Below, piece by piece: positions 15,404 through 24,542 of a DNA stretch of 64,000 nt (its first letter is position 1; the number at the start of each line of letters is the position of its first letter). The translations under genes and the position numbers were made by a program. The DNA is taken from assembly GCF_010686705.1 (NCBI RefSeq), contig NZ_JAAGWY010000004.1:186001-250000 (forward strand), read 5' to 3'. The notes beneath the pieces are model-generated. The model was given only the letters and a program-made list of their open reading frames with translations, had not been told where the DNA came from and ran no database searches. This DNA is from Leifsonia tongyongensis (lineage in GTDB: Bacteria; Actinomycetota; Actinomycetes; Actinomycetales; Microbacteriaceae).

Positions 15404-16719
15404 AGCTCGAGGATGTCCGGGGTGAGGTCGGCGATCGAGGTCGCGCCCGCCAGCCCCATCGTGATGTCGAGTTCCGCGGAGAAGTTCCGCAGCAGTTCGA
15501 GCACCCCTTCCTCACCCGCGATCGCGAGAGCGTAGGCGTACGGCCGCCCGATGCCGACGGCGGTCGCTCCGAGTGCGAGGGCGATGACCGCATCCGCACC
15601 GCTTCTGATCCCGCTGTCGAAGAGCACCGGGATGCGTCCAGCGACCGCCGCGACCACACCCGGCAGCGCATCCAGGCTCGCGACCTCGGAGTCGATCTGC
15701 CGGCCGCCGTGATTGGAGACCACGATGCCGTCGACACCGTACTCCACCGCGCGTGTCGCGTCGTCGGGGTGCAGCACGCCCTTGAGGATGATCGGCAAGG
15801 TCGTATGCTCGCGGAGGAATGCGATCCGCTCCCAGGTCAGCGCGGGGTTCGCGAAGACGTCGAGGAACGTCTCCACGGATGCACGGGGAAGCGGTGAACG
15901 GAGGTTGTCGAGCACCCGGCCCGGGTGGTGCCGCAGGATGCTGGCGAACGACGCGATGGTCGTCGGAGTGACTCGCATGCGCGGCGCCGGAGCGGCATCC
16001 GGATCCGGCTGAGCTGCGGGCATCCGGCTTGCGGCGTCCACGCGTTCCTGGACGAGCCGCTGGAAGACCGGGTCGCTCGTGTACTGAGCGATCCCGCGTC
16101 CGCGGCTGAACGGCAGGTAGCCGAGGTCGAGATCACGCGGGCGCCAGCCGAGCACGTGCGTATCGAGCGTGACGACGATGGCTTCGCATCCGGAGCGCTC
16201 GGCCCGCGTGACGAAGCTCGCGACGAGCTCATCCGAGGCACTCCAGTACAGCTGGAACCATCGGGCCGCGGTGTCGTGGGGTGTACGCCCCGCATCCATC
16301 GCCCGCGCCACGACCTCCATCGGCGTCGATGCCTGGTTGGAGAGGACCGCCGGAACGCCTGCCCGCGCGGCCGCGCGCGCTGCGCCGGCGTCGGCGGCAG
16401 GATGCGCGAGATCGAGCACGCCGATCGGTGACAGGAAGAACGGGGTCGGTCTGCGCTCGCCGAACAGCTGTACCGACTGGTCGCGGCGCGCCACGTCGCG
16501 CAGCACGCGCGGCACGATGCGGCGCGATCGGAACGCCGCCAGGTTCGCCGCATCCGTGCGTTCGAGCCCCGCCGAACCGGCGATGTAGGCGAAAGCGGCC
16601 CGCGACAGCCGGCGCTGCGCGGTGCGCTCCAGTTCCGCCCAGGAGACAGGGATGCGCGGCCGGCGGCCGGAGACCCCGTCACGATAGATGGCCGACTGGG
16701 CTTCGCGTCCGGTGCTCAT
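15358..16719 (-). CDS. FMN-dependent alpha-hydroxy-acid oxidase (lactate 2-monooxygenase-like)
   Basis: About 453 residues of the FMN hydroxy-acid oxidase family (lactate oxidase, lactate monooxygenase, glycolate oxidase). PFFLSPIGVLDLAHPAAD, FQLYWSASDELVASF, IILKGVLHPDDA, VSNHGGRQIDSE with the catalytic His and Arg, and FDSGIRSGADAV are all intact. The length and the long central loop fit lactate 2-monooxygenase best. The ATG at 16719 is preceded at six bases by CAGAAT. Substrate preference (L-lactate or another 2-hydroxy acid) cannot be settled by eye. The 3' end overlaps the neighbouring gene by 46 bp. Confidence 0.88.
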   Translation of the reverse strand: MSTGREAQSAIYRDGVSGRRPRIPVSWAELERTAQRRLSRAAFAYIAGSAGLERTDAANLAAFRSRRIVPRVLRDVARRDQSVQLFGERRPTPFFLSPIGVLDLAHPAADAGAARAAARAGVPAVLSNQASTPMEVVARAMDAGRTPHDTAARWFQLYWSASDELVASFVTRAERSGCEAIVVTLDTHVLGWRPRDLDLGYLPFSRGRGIAQYTSDPVFQRLVQERVDAASRMPAAQPDPDAAPAPRMRVTPTTIASFASILRHHPGRVLDNLRSPLPRASVETFLDVFANPALTWERIAFLREHTTLPIILKGVLHPDDATRAVEYGVDGIVVSNHGGRQIDSEVASLDALPGVVAAVAGRIPVLFDSGIRSGADAVIALALGATAVGIGRPYAYALAIAGEEGVLELLRNFSAELDITMGLAGATSIADLTPDILELQPTAERMRTSRARP

Positions 16720-16778
16720 GCGCTCATTCTGCACCCGGCTTCCCCGTCGCCGGCGTCAGTCTGTGGGACCATGAGCCC

Positions 16779-17189
16779 ATGCAGGACTTCTTCGAGACGG
16801 TGACGAACGTCTTCGAGTTCGTCGGTGTCGCCACGATGGTGCTCGGATTCGTCGTCGTGGCCGGAATCGCCATCCGCGTATGGGTCCGCTCACGCGACGG
16901 TGGCGTTGCGTTCCGCACGCTTCGGCAGTCCATCGGAGGGGTGATTCTGCTCGGGCTGGAGATCCTGGTCGCGGCAGACCTGGTCAAGACCGTGACGTCG
17001 CCACCCTCGCTGACCGACGCCGTCGTGCTCGCCGTCATCGTGCTCATCCGGACGGTGCTGAGCTTCTCGCTGCAGGTCGAGATCGACGGGGTCGCCCCCT
17101 GGCGCAGGGCGTTCGTGACCGGCCCCGAGGTGATCGCGCACGCCGCCCGTCGCGCGGACGGCTCGGTGGAGGGTTCTTCAGGGGTCTAG
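16779..17189 (+). CDS. DUF1622 membrane protein
   Basis: A 136-residue protein with three hydrophobic helices (about residues 12-33, 47-68, 76-93). FRTLRQSIGGVILLGLEILVAAD and VLIRTVLSFSLQVEIDG are the conserved DUF1622 core. No function is known for the family. It starts at the ATG at 16779 with no obvious ribosome site, divergent from the hydroxy-acid oxidase. The C-terminal 30 residues are soluble and variable. Confidence 0.85.
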   Translation: MQDFFETVTNVFEFVGVATMVLGFVVVAGIAIRVWVRSRDGGVAFRTLRQSIGGVILLGLEILVAADLVKTVTSPPSLTDAVVLAVIVLIRTVLSFSLQVEIDGVAPWRRAFVTGPEVIAHAARRADGSVEGSSGV

Positions 17190-17251
17190 ACCTCGGTCGC
17201 GCAGCTGCCTCGGCGCTGGCGTCGCGGTGCCGCAGTGCGGCACTCTCGGCT

Positions 17252-17638
17252 TCAGCGCGTTGCTCGCTCCGCGTTGCGGGCCTTGACGCGGGCGTTCTCA
17301 GCGCGCACCTCGGCCTGCGTCGCCCGCTCCTTCACAAGCCACTCGGGCGGCGCGGCGAGCAGGTCCTTGATCTGCGCGGTCGTCAGGGCCTCGGTGATCC
17401 CTCCCCGGGCGAGGCCGGACACGGACACCCCGAGCTTGTTCGCCACGACGTCGCGCGGGTGCGGGCCCTCACGCCGCAGCTCGGCCAGCCACGCAGGCGG
17501 TTCCGCGAGAAGCTCGTTGAGCTCCGTCCGGGTGATGTCGTGGTCGCCGAAGCCGTCTGGCGCGGCCGGGAGGTAGATCCCGAGCTTCTTCGCTGCCGTC
17601 GCCGGCTTCATGGTCTGCGGCTTCTTGTCGGCACTCAT
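17252..17638 (-). CDS. DUF5997 protein
   Basis: A 128-residue basic protein (MSADKKPQTMKPATAAKKLGI at the start) made of two similar helical halves, each with a PPEWL/PPAWL tag (AEPPAWLAELRREG and AAPPEWLVKERATQ). It is a known actinobacterial family without an assigned function. The ATG at 17638 is six bases from a TACCCT box on the minus strand. It is divergent from, and only 32 bp away from, the LysR-effector-domain gene, an arrangement that I recall recurs in actinobacteria. The repeated helical tags could bind DNA or a partner; that is inference. Confidence 0.85.
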   Translation of the reverse strand: MSADKKPQTMKPATAAKKLGIYLPAAPDGFGDHDITRTELNELLAEPPAWLAELRREGPHPRDVVANKLGVSVSGLARGGITEALTTAQIKDLLAAPPEWLVKERATQAEVRAENARVKARNAERATR

Positions 17639-17644
17639 GCACTC

Positions 17645-17664
17645 AGGGTATCCCGCGCTACCCT
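17645..17664. promoter_or_regulatory. Mirror-image divergent promoter between DUF5997 and the LysR-like gene
   Basis: AGGGTA (17645-17650) and TACCCT (17659-17664) form an inverted repeat. Each ends exactly six bases before a start codon, one on each strand. The two -10 boxes are the arms of one 20-bp palindrome, which could also be an operator. Confidence 0.6.
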
Positions 17665-17670
17665 CGACAC

Positions 17671-18366
17671 ATGGCACCGGGAACCTTCACCATCGCATTC
17701 CCGCTCGGGGTGACGGTGGGCAAATGGACCCGCGTCTTCGAGGAACGGCACCCGGATGTGGACCTCTCGGTCGTGAGGGAACGTCCGGACGAGTTGCGCG
17801 TACGCCTCGATCTCGGCGAAGTGGACCTGGCATTCGTGCGGCTGCCGCTCGATACCGAAGGCCTCCATGTGATCCCGCTGTACGCCGAGAACGTCGTCGC
17901 GGCCATGAACCACGAGCACGTCCTGACGCTGGAGAAGAAGCTGCACATGGCCGACCTCGACGGCGAGACCATCATCGATCCCGGCGCCGGAGAGGAATGG
18001 GACGAGACGTTCATGCGTCGGGTCGCCGCCGGAGACGGCATCGGGGTCGTGCCGCAGTCCGTCGCCAAAGCCCTGCGCCGACGCGACGTCGTCGCACTTC
18101 CGCTGGAGGATGCGGATCCCGCCGAGGTGGCGCTCGCCTGGCCCCGGGAGTCGGAGAACGCGTGGGTGGACGAGTTCATCGGCATCGTTCGTGGCCGGAC
18201 CGCACACAGCTCGCGCAACCCCGAAGTCGCTGCTGCGGAAGCGGCGGATGCCCGGCAGAAGGACGCCGCAAAGGGGCGGACAGGCGACAAGCCGCGAACA
18301 GGCGTCCGTTCCGGCTCGAAAAGCTCCCGCGGTGGGAAGGGTGCGCCCCGCAAAGGCCGGCGCTAG
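17671..18366 (+). CDS. LysR substrate-binding-domain protein without a DNA-binding domain
   Basis: A 231-residue protein that starts directly in the effector-binding fold of LysR regulators (GTFTIAFPLGVTVGKW, HPDVDLSVVRERPDEL, DLGEVDLAFVRLPLD, IGVVPQSVAKAL). No helix-turn-helix precedes it, and there is no room for one between the start and the divergent gene. The last 45 residues are Lys/Arg/Gly-rich (SGSKSSRGGKGAPRKGRR) and could bind nucleic acid. The start is fixed by the TACCCT box six bases upstream. It probably senses a small molecule and works with the divergent DUF5997 protein; that is inference. Confidence 0.85.
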   Translation: MAPGTFTIAFPLGVTVGKWTRVFEERHPDVDLSVVRERPDELRVRLDLGEVDLAFVRLPLDTEGLHVIPLYAENVVAAMNHEHVLTLEKKLHMADLDGETIIDPGAGEEWDETFMRRVAAGDGIGVVPQSVAKALRRRDVVALPLEDADPAEVALAWPRESENAWVDEFIGIVRGRTAHSSRNPEVAAAEAADARQKDAAKGRTGDKPRTGVRSGSKSSRGGKGAPRKGRR

Positions 18367-18413
18367 CGTTGAGCTGGTCGCTTCGACCCGCAACGGAGCC
18401 AAGGGAGCATGCG

Positions 18414-18815
18414 ATGGCGCAGGGAACCAAAGACGATCCGTGGGTGCTGAAGACCGCACCCGGAACGAGCGAGTACACCATGTACCGCGACGAGAGCGCC
18501 GATCCGCCCGCACTCGTCTGCCAGGTCGGATCGACCAAACTGCTCTACCAGCTGCGTGCGATCGACGACCTGCGAGCCTGGCTGGCCGAGCAAGGGGACT
18601 GGGTGCCGCTGGGGGCGGCCGACGAGCAGAAGCCGGCAGCCAAGGGAACGGTCGAGGCGTGGGGTCGCGACGAAGGCAATCCGGTCGGCGGATGGTATGG
18701 GCTGCGCAAGGGGTACCGCGGTCGGTTCGGCATGTACCTGCCGCCCCTGCTCGAGGAACTCGGCTACGTCGAACTCACCCACGACGCGCGCAACAACTCG
18801 GTGAAGGCGATCTGA
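18414..18815 (+). CDS. Conserved hypothetical protein (DUF6855-like)
   Basis: A 133-residue soluble protein starting MAQGTKDDPWVLKTAPGTSE and containing YRDESADPPALVCQVGSTKL and GGWYGLRKGYRGRFGMYLPP. The compact, aromatic-rich fold is conserved among actinobacteria as far as I recognise it, without a function. AAGGGAG lies seven bases before the ATG. It could be co-transcribed with the LysR-like gene, which ends 47 bp upstream. Confidence 0.78.
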   Translation: MAQGTKDDPWVLKTAPGTSEYTMYRDESADPPALVCQVGSTKLLYQLRAIDDLRAWLAEQGDWVPLGAADEQKPAAKGTVEAWGRDEGNPVGGWYGLRKGYRGRFGMYLPPLLEELGYVELTHDARNNSVKAI

Positions 18816-18819
18816 CCTG

Positions 18820-18854
18820 GCTGACGTGGACGGCCCTAGCTGACGTGGACGGCC
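18820..18854 (+). repeat. Duplicated 16-bp segment at the end of the permease gene
   Basis: GCTGACGTGGACGGCC occurs at 18820 and again at 18839, a 19-bp period. The second copy is the last codons of the minus-strand permease; the first lies just beyond its stop, so the gene end has been duplicated. Confidence 0.8.
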
Positions 18855-20824
18855 GGCCGTCGTTTGACGTCCTTCTCCGCCTCTCGCAGCACTTCGCGGG
18901 TGACCGGTGCGACCTCGCCGACGCCGGTGATGAGGAACCGGAACATGTTCGAGATCGGATTGCCTTCCGTCCACTCGAAGTAGATCGTCGGTACCACGCC
19001 GGTCACGTCGCGGATCTCGAGCAGTACCGCCGCGATGGTGTTGGGGACGTTGCCGCTGCTCACCTTCAGGACCCGGTAGCCGTGCTTGACCACGCCCTCC
19101 ACGACGAGGTCCTCCTCGAAATCGGACGAGTCGGACGGGTACACCTCGAGGAAGATGGTGCGTGAACGCTGCGGGATGTGACTGAACCGTCGCTCGTCCT
19201 TGTTCTTCTGGGCATACTCCTTGTCGGTGTCGACGTCGGGTTCGTGCGAGATGATCCGGATCTCGCCCTCCTCCGCGTCCTCGAGGACGAAATCGAGGGC
19301 CGAGATGTCGAGGGTCACACTCGTCGCCCGGAGCTGGAACGACCGGCCGACACGGGAGATGAGCGAGATGACGAGGATCCCCAGGATGAACAGGCTCGCG
19401 ATGCGCAGGCCGTCCGGCCGCTCGATCATGTTGTCGATCGTGGTGTAGATGAACACCAGGGAGATGACCGAGAACGCGATCGTGCGGTTGCGCTGCCGCT
19501 TGCGTCGTGCAGACAGGGTCACCGCGACGGATGCGGACGTGATGAGCACCAGGACGCCGGTCGCGTACGCGCCACCCTGCGCATCCACGTTCGCGCGGAA
19601 GACCAGCGTGATGATGAACGCGATGGCGGTGAAGACGAGCACCAGGGGCCGGACCGCGCGCGACCACTGCGGAGCCATGCCGTAGCGGGGAAGGTACCGG
19701 GGCACCAGGTTCAGCAGGCCCGCCATCGCGGAGGCTCCCGCGAACCACAGGATCAGGATCGTACTGATGTCGTAGACCGTGCCGAAACCGTTGCCGAGGT
19801 ACTCGTGCGCCAGATAGGCGAGTGCGCGGCCGTTCGCGGGTCCCCCCGGCTGGAAGTCCTTCTGCGGGATCAGCAGCGTGGTGACCAGGCTCGAGGTGAT
19901 CAGGAACACGCTCATGATGATCGCGGCCGTGCTCAGAAGGCGGCCGGCCCCGCGGATCCGTCCCTTCGGATAGTTCGGGTCGTCGTCCGGATCGCCCTTG
20001 ATCTGCGGCATGACGGCGACGCCCGTCTCGAAGCCCGACAGGCCCAGTGCGAGGCGGGGGAACACGAGCAGGGCGATTCCGACGATGATCAGAGGATCGC
20101 CATGCGCGGTGGTGAGCGCCGCCCACCAGTCGGTGATCGTTGACGCGTGGGTGAACACCTCGCCCAGCGACACTGCGATCACCACGACGTTGAGGGCCAG
20201 GTACACCGCGACGAGGATCACCGCGATCCCGATCGCCTCACGGAACCCTTTGAGGAAGACCGCGCCGAGCAACGCCAGGAGGAAGAGCGTGATGCCGACC
20301 TGGTTGCCCTGGAACCACGCAGGAGCGAACGGATTCTCGATCGCGTGCGCCGTCGCATCCGCCGCCGACAGCGTGATCGTGATCATGAAGTCCGTCGCCG
20401 CGAACCCCAGCAGCACGAGAACGAACAGCTTTCCCGCCCACCAGGGGAGCAGGCGTTCGAGCATCGCGATCGACCCCGAGCCCTTGAAACTCTCCCGAGC
20501 CACCCGGCGGTACACCGGGAGCGCGCCGAGCAGCGTGAGGGCGACCAGTACCAGCGTTGCGAACGGCGAGACCAGGCCGGCGGCCAGCGCAGCGATGGCC
20601 GGCTGGTAGCCGAGGGTCGAGAAGTAGTCCACACCGGTCAGGCACATGACCTGCCACCACGGATGCGTCCGCTCCGGAGCCTGACCGTGCGGGCCCTGGT
20701 GCTGGCCGCGCTCGTCGACGATTCCCTTCAACAACCAGTGACGGAACGGGCTCAGCTGCCGGCGGGGAGGCGGTATGTGCGCCTGCCCGGGAACCGGAGT
20801 GGATTCCGCGGGGGTGGTGGACAT
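18836..20824 (-). CDS. APC-superfamily permease with soluble C-terminal domain
   Basis: A 662-residue secondary transporter. About twelve membrane helices fill residues 45-490, beginning with [20 protein letters not shown], the unwound first helix typical of amino-acid/polyamine/cation permeases. The last 160 residues are hydrophilic and probably cytosolic, with a possible regulatory fold ([20 protein letters not shown]). The ATG at 20824 has GAAGAAGG six bases upstream, better than the earlier starts. The substrate is unknown; amino acids or potassium-like cations are the usual cargo of this subgroup. No partner gene is adjacent. Confidence 0.87.
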   Translation of the reverse strand: MSTTPAESTPVPGQAHIPPPRRQLSPFRHWLLKGIVDERGQHQGPHGQAPERTHPWWQVMCLTGVDYFSTLGYQPAIAALAAGLVSPFATLVLVALTLLGALPVYRRVARESFKGSGSIAMLERLLPWWAGKLFVLVLLGFAATDFMITITLSAADATAHAIENPFAPAWFQGNQVGITLFLLALLGAVFLKGFREAIGIAVILVAVYLALNVVVIAVSLGEVFTHASTITDWWAALTTAHGDPLIIVGIALLVFPRLALGLSGFETGVAVMPQIKGDPDDDPNYPKGRIRGAGRLLSTAAIIMSVFLITSSLVTTLLIPQKDFQPGGPANGRALAYLAHEYLGNGFGTVYDISTILILWFAGASAMAGLLNLVPRYLPRYGMAPQWSRAVRPLVLVFTAIAFIITLVFRANVDAQGGAYATGVLVLITSASVAVTLSARRKRQRNRTIAFSVISLVFIYTTIDNMIERPDGLRIASLFILGILVISLISRVGRSFQLRATSVTLDISALDFVLEDAEEGEIRIISHEPDVDTDKEYAQKNKDERRFSHIPQRSRTIFLEVYPSDSSDFEEDLVVEGVVKHGYRVLKVSSGNVPNTIAAVLLEIRDVTGVVPTIYFEWTEGNPISNMFRFLITGVGEVAPVTREVLREAEKDVKRRPAVHVS

Positions 20825-20885
20825 CAGCATCCTTCTTCGCATCGTGCGCCGGGCGCGCAGACTTCAGATTACCCGCCTGCGGGCG

Positions 20886-22415
20886 TCACCATGCGGAGAC
20901 GCGGTAGTCCTTCAGGAACACGCCGTGGACATCCTCGCCGGCCTCGCCGCGGACGATCGGGTCGTACACCCGCGCTGCCCCGTCGACCAGGTCGAGAGGC
21001 GCGTGGAAGCCCTCCTCAGCCAGGCGGACCTTCGTGAAGTGCGGGCGCTCATCGGTGATCCACCCCGTGTCGACACTCGTCATCAGGATGCCGTCGGACT
21101 CGAACATCTCGCGGGCGCTCGTGCGGGTGAGCATGTTGAGGGCCGCCTTCGCCATGTTGGTGTGCGGATGCCCGGGCCCCTTGTAGCGGCGCCCGAACAC
21201 GCCCTCCATCGCCGACACGTTCACGACGTAGGACCGATGGGTCGTCGTCGCCGCCATCGAAGCGCGGAGCCTGCTGATCAGCAGGAACGGTGCCGTCGTG
21301 TTGCAGAGCTGCACCTCGAGCAGCTCGAGCGGGTCCACATCCTCGATGTTCTGGGTCCAGCTGTTCACATGGTTGATGTCGGGGACCAGGCCGCCCGCGT
21401 CGATCGCGCTTCCGTCGGCGTGACGCGCCAGCGACGACGAGCCGGGGGCCATCGCCAGGGTGGCCAGGTCATCCGCGGTCAGCACTGGCGCAGCCGACGC
21501 CGCGACCGTGCCGGCGAGGGACGCGACCGACAGGATGGGGTGGCTGGCGACCGAGGCCTCGAGCGCCTGCGGGTGCGGATCGTTCGTGTGACCGAACGTT
21601 TCCATCTCAGGAAGCGGTCCGTCGGGAAGCGGCTGTGTCTCCGCATCTGCCAGCAGCGAATACGAACCCGGCGACCGGCGGACCGTCTGGGCCGCGTTGT
21701 TGATCAGGATGTCCAACGGACCCTGCGCCGCAACCGAGTCGGCGAGGGCGACGACCTGGGCAGGGTCGCGCAGGTCGATGCCCACGACGCGCAGGCGATG
21801 CAGCCACTCGGGTGAGTCGGGTAGGGACGAGAACCGGCGCACCGCATCGCGGGGGAACCGTGTGGTGATCGTCGTGTGGGCGCCGTCGCGCAGCAGCCGG
21901 AGTGCGATGTGCATACCGATCTTCGCGCGACCACCGGTGAGCAGGGCGCGCTTCCCGGTGAGGTCGGTGCGGGCGTTGCGCTTCAGGTGGCTGAACGTCG
22001 CGCACTCCGGGCAGAGCTGGTGGTAGAAGGAATCGACCACGCTGTAGTGCTTCTTGCAGATGTAGCAGGCGCGCGACTTGATCAGAGTGCCCGCAGTCGG
22101 TGCGCTCGTGGTGATCGCGAGCTGGATTCCGCGTGTCTCGTCATCGATGCGATCCGGGGCGCCCGTCGCCGTCGCCGCAACGACTGCGCGGTCGGCATCC
22201 TGCACGGCGTCACGGAGTTCCCGTCGACGCGCCTTCTTGACAGCCTTGAACATGTGCGCCGTCGCGCGGCGCACCGTGATGAAGTCGGTGCTGTCCTCGT
22301 CGAGGTCCTGCATCGCGGCGAGGACACGGAGGGTCGTCGCAAGATCGGCGGGGTCGATGGGGAGGCCGGCGCGGTCGGCCGGGTCGGCGGGTTCAGCGGG
22401 AGTCTCGTGCAGCAC
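20886..22415 (-). CDS. Zinc-finger SDR-family protein
   Basis: A 509-residue protein in three parts: an N-terminal helical region (1-110), a four-Cys zinc finger with Cys117, 120, 135 and 138 (ACYICKKHY and LCPECATF), and a short-chain dehydrogenase/reductase domain from about 150. The SDR part has the cofactor loop LLTGGRAKIGMHIA, the ILINNAAQT motif and VVNVSAMEG with the catalytic Ser. In the YxxxK position it reads T-N-M-A-K, so the catalytic Tyr is replaced by Thr. It is probably soluble. The substrate is unknown and it may not be a classical oxidoreductase. The start is GTG. Confidence 0.87.
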   Translation of the reverse strand: MLHETPAEPADPADRAGLPIDPADLATTLRVLAAMQDLDEDSTDFITVRRATAHMFKAVKKARRRELRDAVQDADRAVVAATATGAPDRIDDETRGIQLAITTSAPTAGTLIKSRACYICKKHYSVVDSFYHQLCPECATFSHLKRNARTDLTGKRALLTGGRAKIGMHIALRLLRDGAHTTITTRFPRDAVRRFSSLPDSPEWLHRLRVVGIDLRDPAQVVALADSVAAQGPLDILINNAAQTVRRSPGSYSLLADAETQPLPDGPLPEMETFGHTNDPHPQALEASVASHPILSVASLAGTVAASAAPVLTADDLATLAMAPGSSSLARHADGSAIDAGGLVPDINHVNSWTQNIEDVDPLELLEVQLCNTTAPFLLISRLRASMAATTTHRSYVVNVSAMEGVFGRRYKGPGHPHTNMAKAALNMLTRTSAREMFESDGILMTSVDTGWITDERPHFTKVRLAEEGFHAPLDLVDGAARVYDPIVRGEAGEDVHGVFLKDYRVSAW

Positions 22416-22584
22416 CGGAGGATTCTACTCGCGCGCTGCTGAGCGGCAGCTTGTGGTCGTGACCGGGGGTTTTGTCGAGCCCTCCACAATTGGGCGTTTC
22501 CGGAATCTATCCACAGGGAAATTGCTGATCAGAGGTTGTTTATTCGCGGCTCCGATTGTCGGTGGTTGCTGGTTGGGTTGAACC

Positions 22585-24162
22585 ATGACCTTCCCACCCG
22601 CCGACGATCTCGACGCGGTCGCCGCCGCGCTCGCCGCGTTGCGTGCGCTCGAAGCGGATCCGGATGCGGTGGCGGTAGCGGATGCGGGTGCTTCCGGTCT
22701 GAGTGAGGCGCAGCTGCTCGCCCGCTCGCTGGCGGCGATCGGCGCGGTGCGGGCGGCGGTGGAGCGGGTGGCGTTGCGGCGGATCGCTGCCCTGGACCGG
22801 GCCGGCGGCCTCGACCCGGCGACGGATCCGGTGCGGGCCGGCGGGCACGGTGATATCGGGTCGTTTCTAGCGGAGGTGTGGCGGACCAGCCTGCCGAGTG
22901 CCCGCCAGTTGTGCGCGGTGGCCCGCGCAACCGCACCTCAGTACAGCCTGCATGGCGAAGAACTGCCGCCCGTGTTCCCCGAGCTCGCCGTCGCTCTGCT
23001 CGGCGTCCCTGACGACCCTGACTTCGACGCTGAGTCCGAGACCGACGTGCCGGCAGCCCCGAGCGTGTCGACCGATCAGGCGGCGGTGATCATCCGGGAA
23101 CTGGGCAAGACCGGCGACGGCTGCAGCCTGGAGCAACGCCATATAGGTGAGCGGTTGTTGGTCGAGCATGCGCCGGCCCTGACCGTCGAGCAGGTGCGCC
23201 GTGCGGCGATCCAGCTCCGCGACCGGCTGGATGAGGACGGCACCGAACCGAGGGAGCAGATCCAGCGCAGGCGTCGGTCGTTGACGATCACGACCACCCG
23301 GGATGGGATGACCCGTATCGACTGGCGCCTCGACGCCGAATCCGCTGGGCATGTGGTGCCGCAGATCACCGCCTATGTCTCCCGCGACTTCCACGACAAA
23401 CGCAACGGCCGCAACACCGGTGACGGTCACGACGTAGGCGACTCCGGCGACACCGGTGACGGTCACGACGTAGGCGACTCCCGCGCCACGGCCGACGCCC
23501 GCAATGCGTCGGCTGGATCGACGGGTGTGCGGTTCGAAGACCCCGAACCCGGCCCAACGGACACGCCAGCGATGGAGGAGACCCGGAGTATGGCCCAGCT
23601 GCGCTCGGATGGGGCGGTCGAGGTGTTCCGGCACCGGGCCGGCTGCACCTCCGGGGCGACCAGTCCGCCGGTGACCATGATCGTCCGAGTGGGCCTGGAC
23701 CAGCTGCGCTCCGGGAAAGGTGCCGCGGAGATCGACGAAGTACCCAGCCCGGTCTCCGGCGCGACGGCACGGCGGCTCGCCGCCGACGCGAACCTGATCC
23801 CGATGGTCTTGGGGCGTGACAGTGAAGTGCTTGACCTGGGCCGGAAGCAGCGACTGTTCTCCCCGGCGCAGAAACACGCCCTCGCCGAACGGGACGGCGG
23901 GTGCGCCTGGACCGGCTGCCCACACCCACCCTCCTACACGCAGGCGCACCACATCCGCTGGTGGGACAGAGACACCGGACCGACCGATCTGAAGAACGGG
24001 ATCCTGCTCTGCTCGCACCACCATCATCGGGTGCACGACGACGGCTGGGACATCCAGGTCCGCGAACACATTCCCTGGTTCACCCCACCGGCGCACCTCG
24101 ACCCGACCCGCACACCCCGCAAAGGCGGACGCATCCGGCTGCCCGACAAGGCACCACCATGA
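22585..24162 (+). CDS. DUF222/13E12-repeat HNH endonuclease protein
   Basis: A 525-residue protein with an N-terminal DUF222 domain and a C-terminal HNH nuclease motif: CAWTGCPHPPSYTQAHHIRW followed by NGILLCSHHHHRVHDDGW, containing the two Cys, the HH pair and the final His. Such proteins occur in many diverged copies in actinobacterial genomes; their biological role is uncertain. Residues 270-305 are a Gly/Asp/His-rich linker built from a 12-residue tandem repeat. The other copy in this window is at 54721. Confidence 0.92.
   Translation: MTFPPADDLDAVAAALAALRALEADPDAVAVADAGASGLSEAQLLARSLAAIGAVRAAVERVALRRIAALDRAGGLDPATDPVRAGGHGDIGSFLAEVWRTSLPSARQLCAVARATAPQYSLHGEELPPVFPELAVALLGVPDDPDFDAESETDVPAAPSVSTDQAAVIIRELGKTGDGCSLEQRHIGERLLVEHAPALTVEQVRRAAIQLRDRLDEDGTEPREQIQRRRRSLTITTTRDGMTRIDWRLDAESAGHVVPQITAYVSRDFHDKRNGRNTGDGHDVGDSGDTGDGHDVGDSRATADARNASAGSTGVRFEDPEPGPTDTPAMEETRSMAQLRSDGAVEVFRHRAGCTSGATSPPVTMIVRVGLDQLRSGKGAAEIDEVPSPVSGATARRLAADANLIPMVLGRDSEVLDLGRKQRLFSPAQKHALAERDGGCAWTGCPHPPSYTQAHHIRWWDRDTGPTDLKNGILLCSHHHHRVHDDGWDIQVREHIPWFTPPAHLDPTRTPRKGGRIRLPDKAPP
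23414..23484 (+). repeat. 36-bp tandem repeat inside the HNH gene
   Basis: Two copies (from 23414 and 23450) differ near the end by one base. In protein they give two 12-residue units containing TGDGHDVGDS. Copy-number change would lengthen the linker in frame. Confidence 0.88.
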
Positions 24163-24242
24163 CCCGCACCACCATGACGGGCACCACCACGACCAGCACA
24201 CCACCATGACCAGGCGCCCGCATGGTAACCCAGTGGCACCGG

Positions 24243-24542
24243 TCAGGCGAAGATCTCCAGGAAGGTCATCCCTCGCAGATCCAGGCATGTCGAGTGATCC
24301 GTTTCGACGATTCGGACCAGGATGTTCTCGCATACCGAGCACCGCAGCAGCATGCCGTGGTCATCCGGATACAGTCGGGCAGCCGCGACCACCGCCTCGT
24401 TGCCGCAGCTCGCACACCGGCCGCGCGCGCTCGTGATGTCGGCACGGAAAAGGTCCGAGAGGATTCCGGCGGCCGCATTCCCATCCAGGTAGTCCTTGCG
24501 TGGAAAATCCTGCCGCGCGAAGTCTTCGACGACGTCACTCAC
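24243..24542 (-). CDS. DUF6510 protein with a CxxC-CxxC metal site
   Basis: A 99-residue protein. After about 40 residues of helix it has GRCASCGNEAVV (Cys43, Cys46) and LLRCSVCENILVRI (Cys68, Cys71), a zinc-ribbon or rubredoxin-like arrangement. A further Cys86 sits in DHSTCLDLRGM. The start is GTG, overlapping the stop of the flavin reductase gene as GTGA, so it is the last gene of a three-gene operon with a flavin reductase and a molybdoenzyme. A role as electron carrier or assembly partner is inferred from that context only. Confidence 0.85.
   Translation of the reverse strand: MSDVVEDFARQDFPRKDYLDGNAAAGILSDLFRADITSARGRCASCGNEAVVAAARLYPDDHGMLLRCSVCENILVRIVETDHSTCLDLRGMTFLEIFA

Noticed and set aside
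24163-24230. ACCACCATGAC-like repeats after the HNH gene as a small array
   Set aside because: The units are imperfect and irregular; they look like simple-sequence drift at a gene end.
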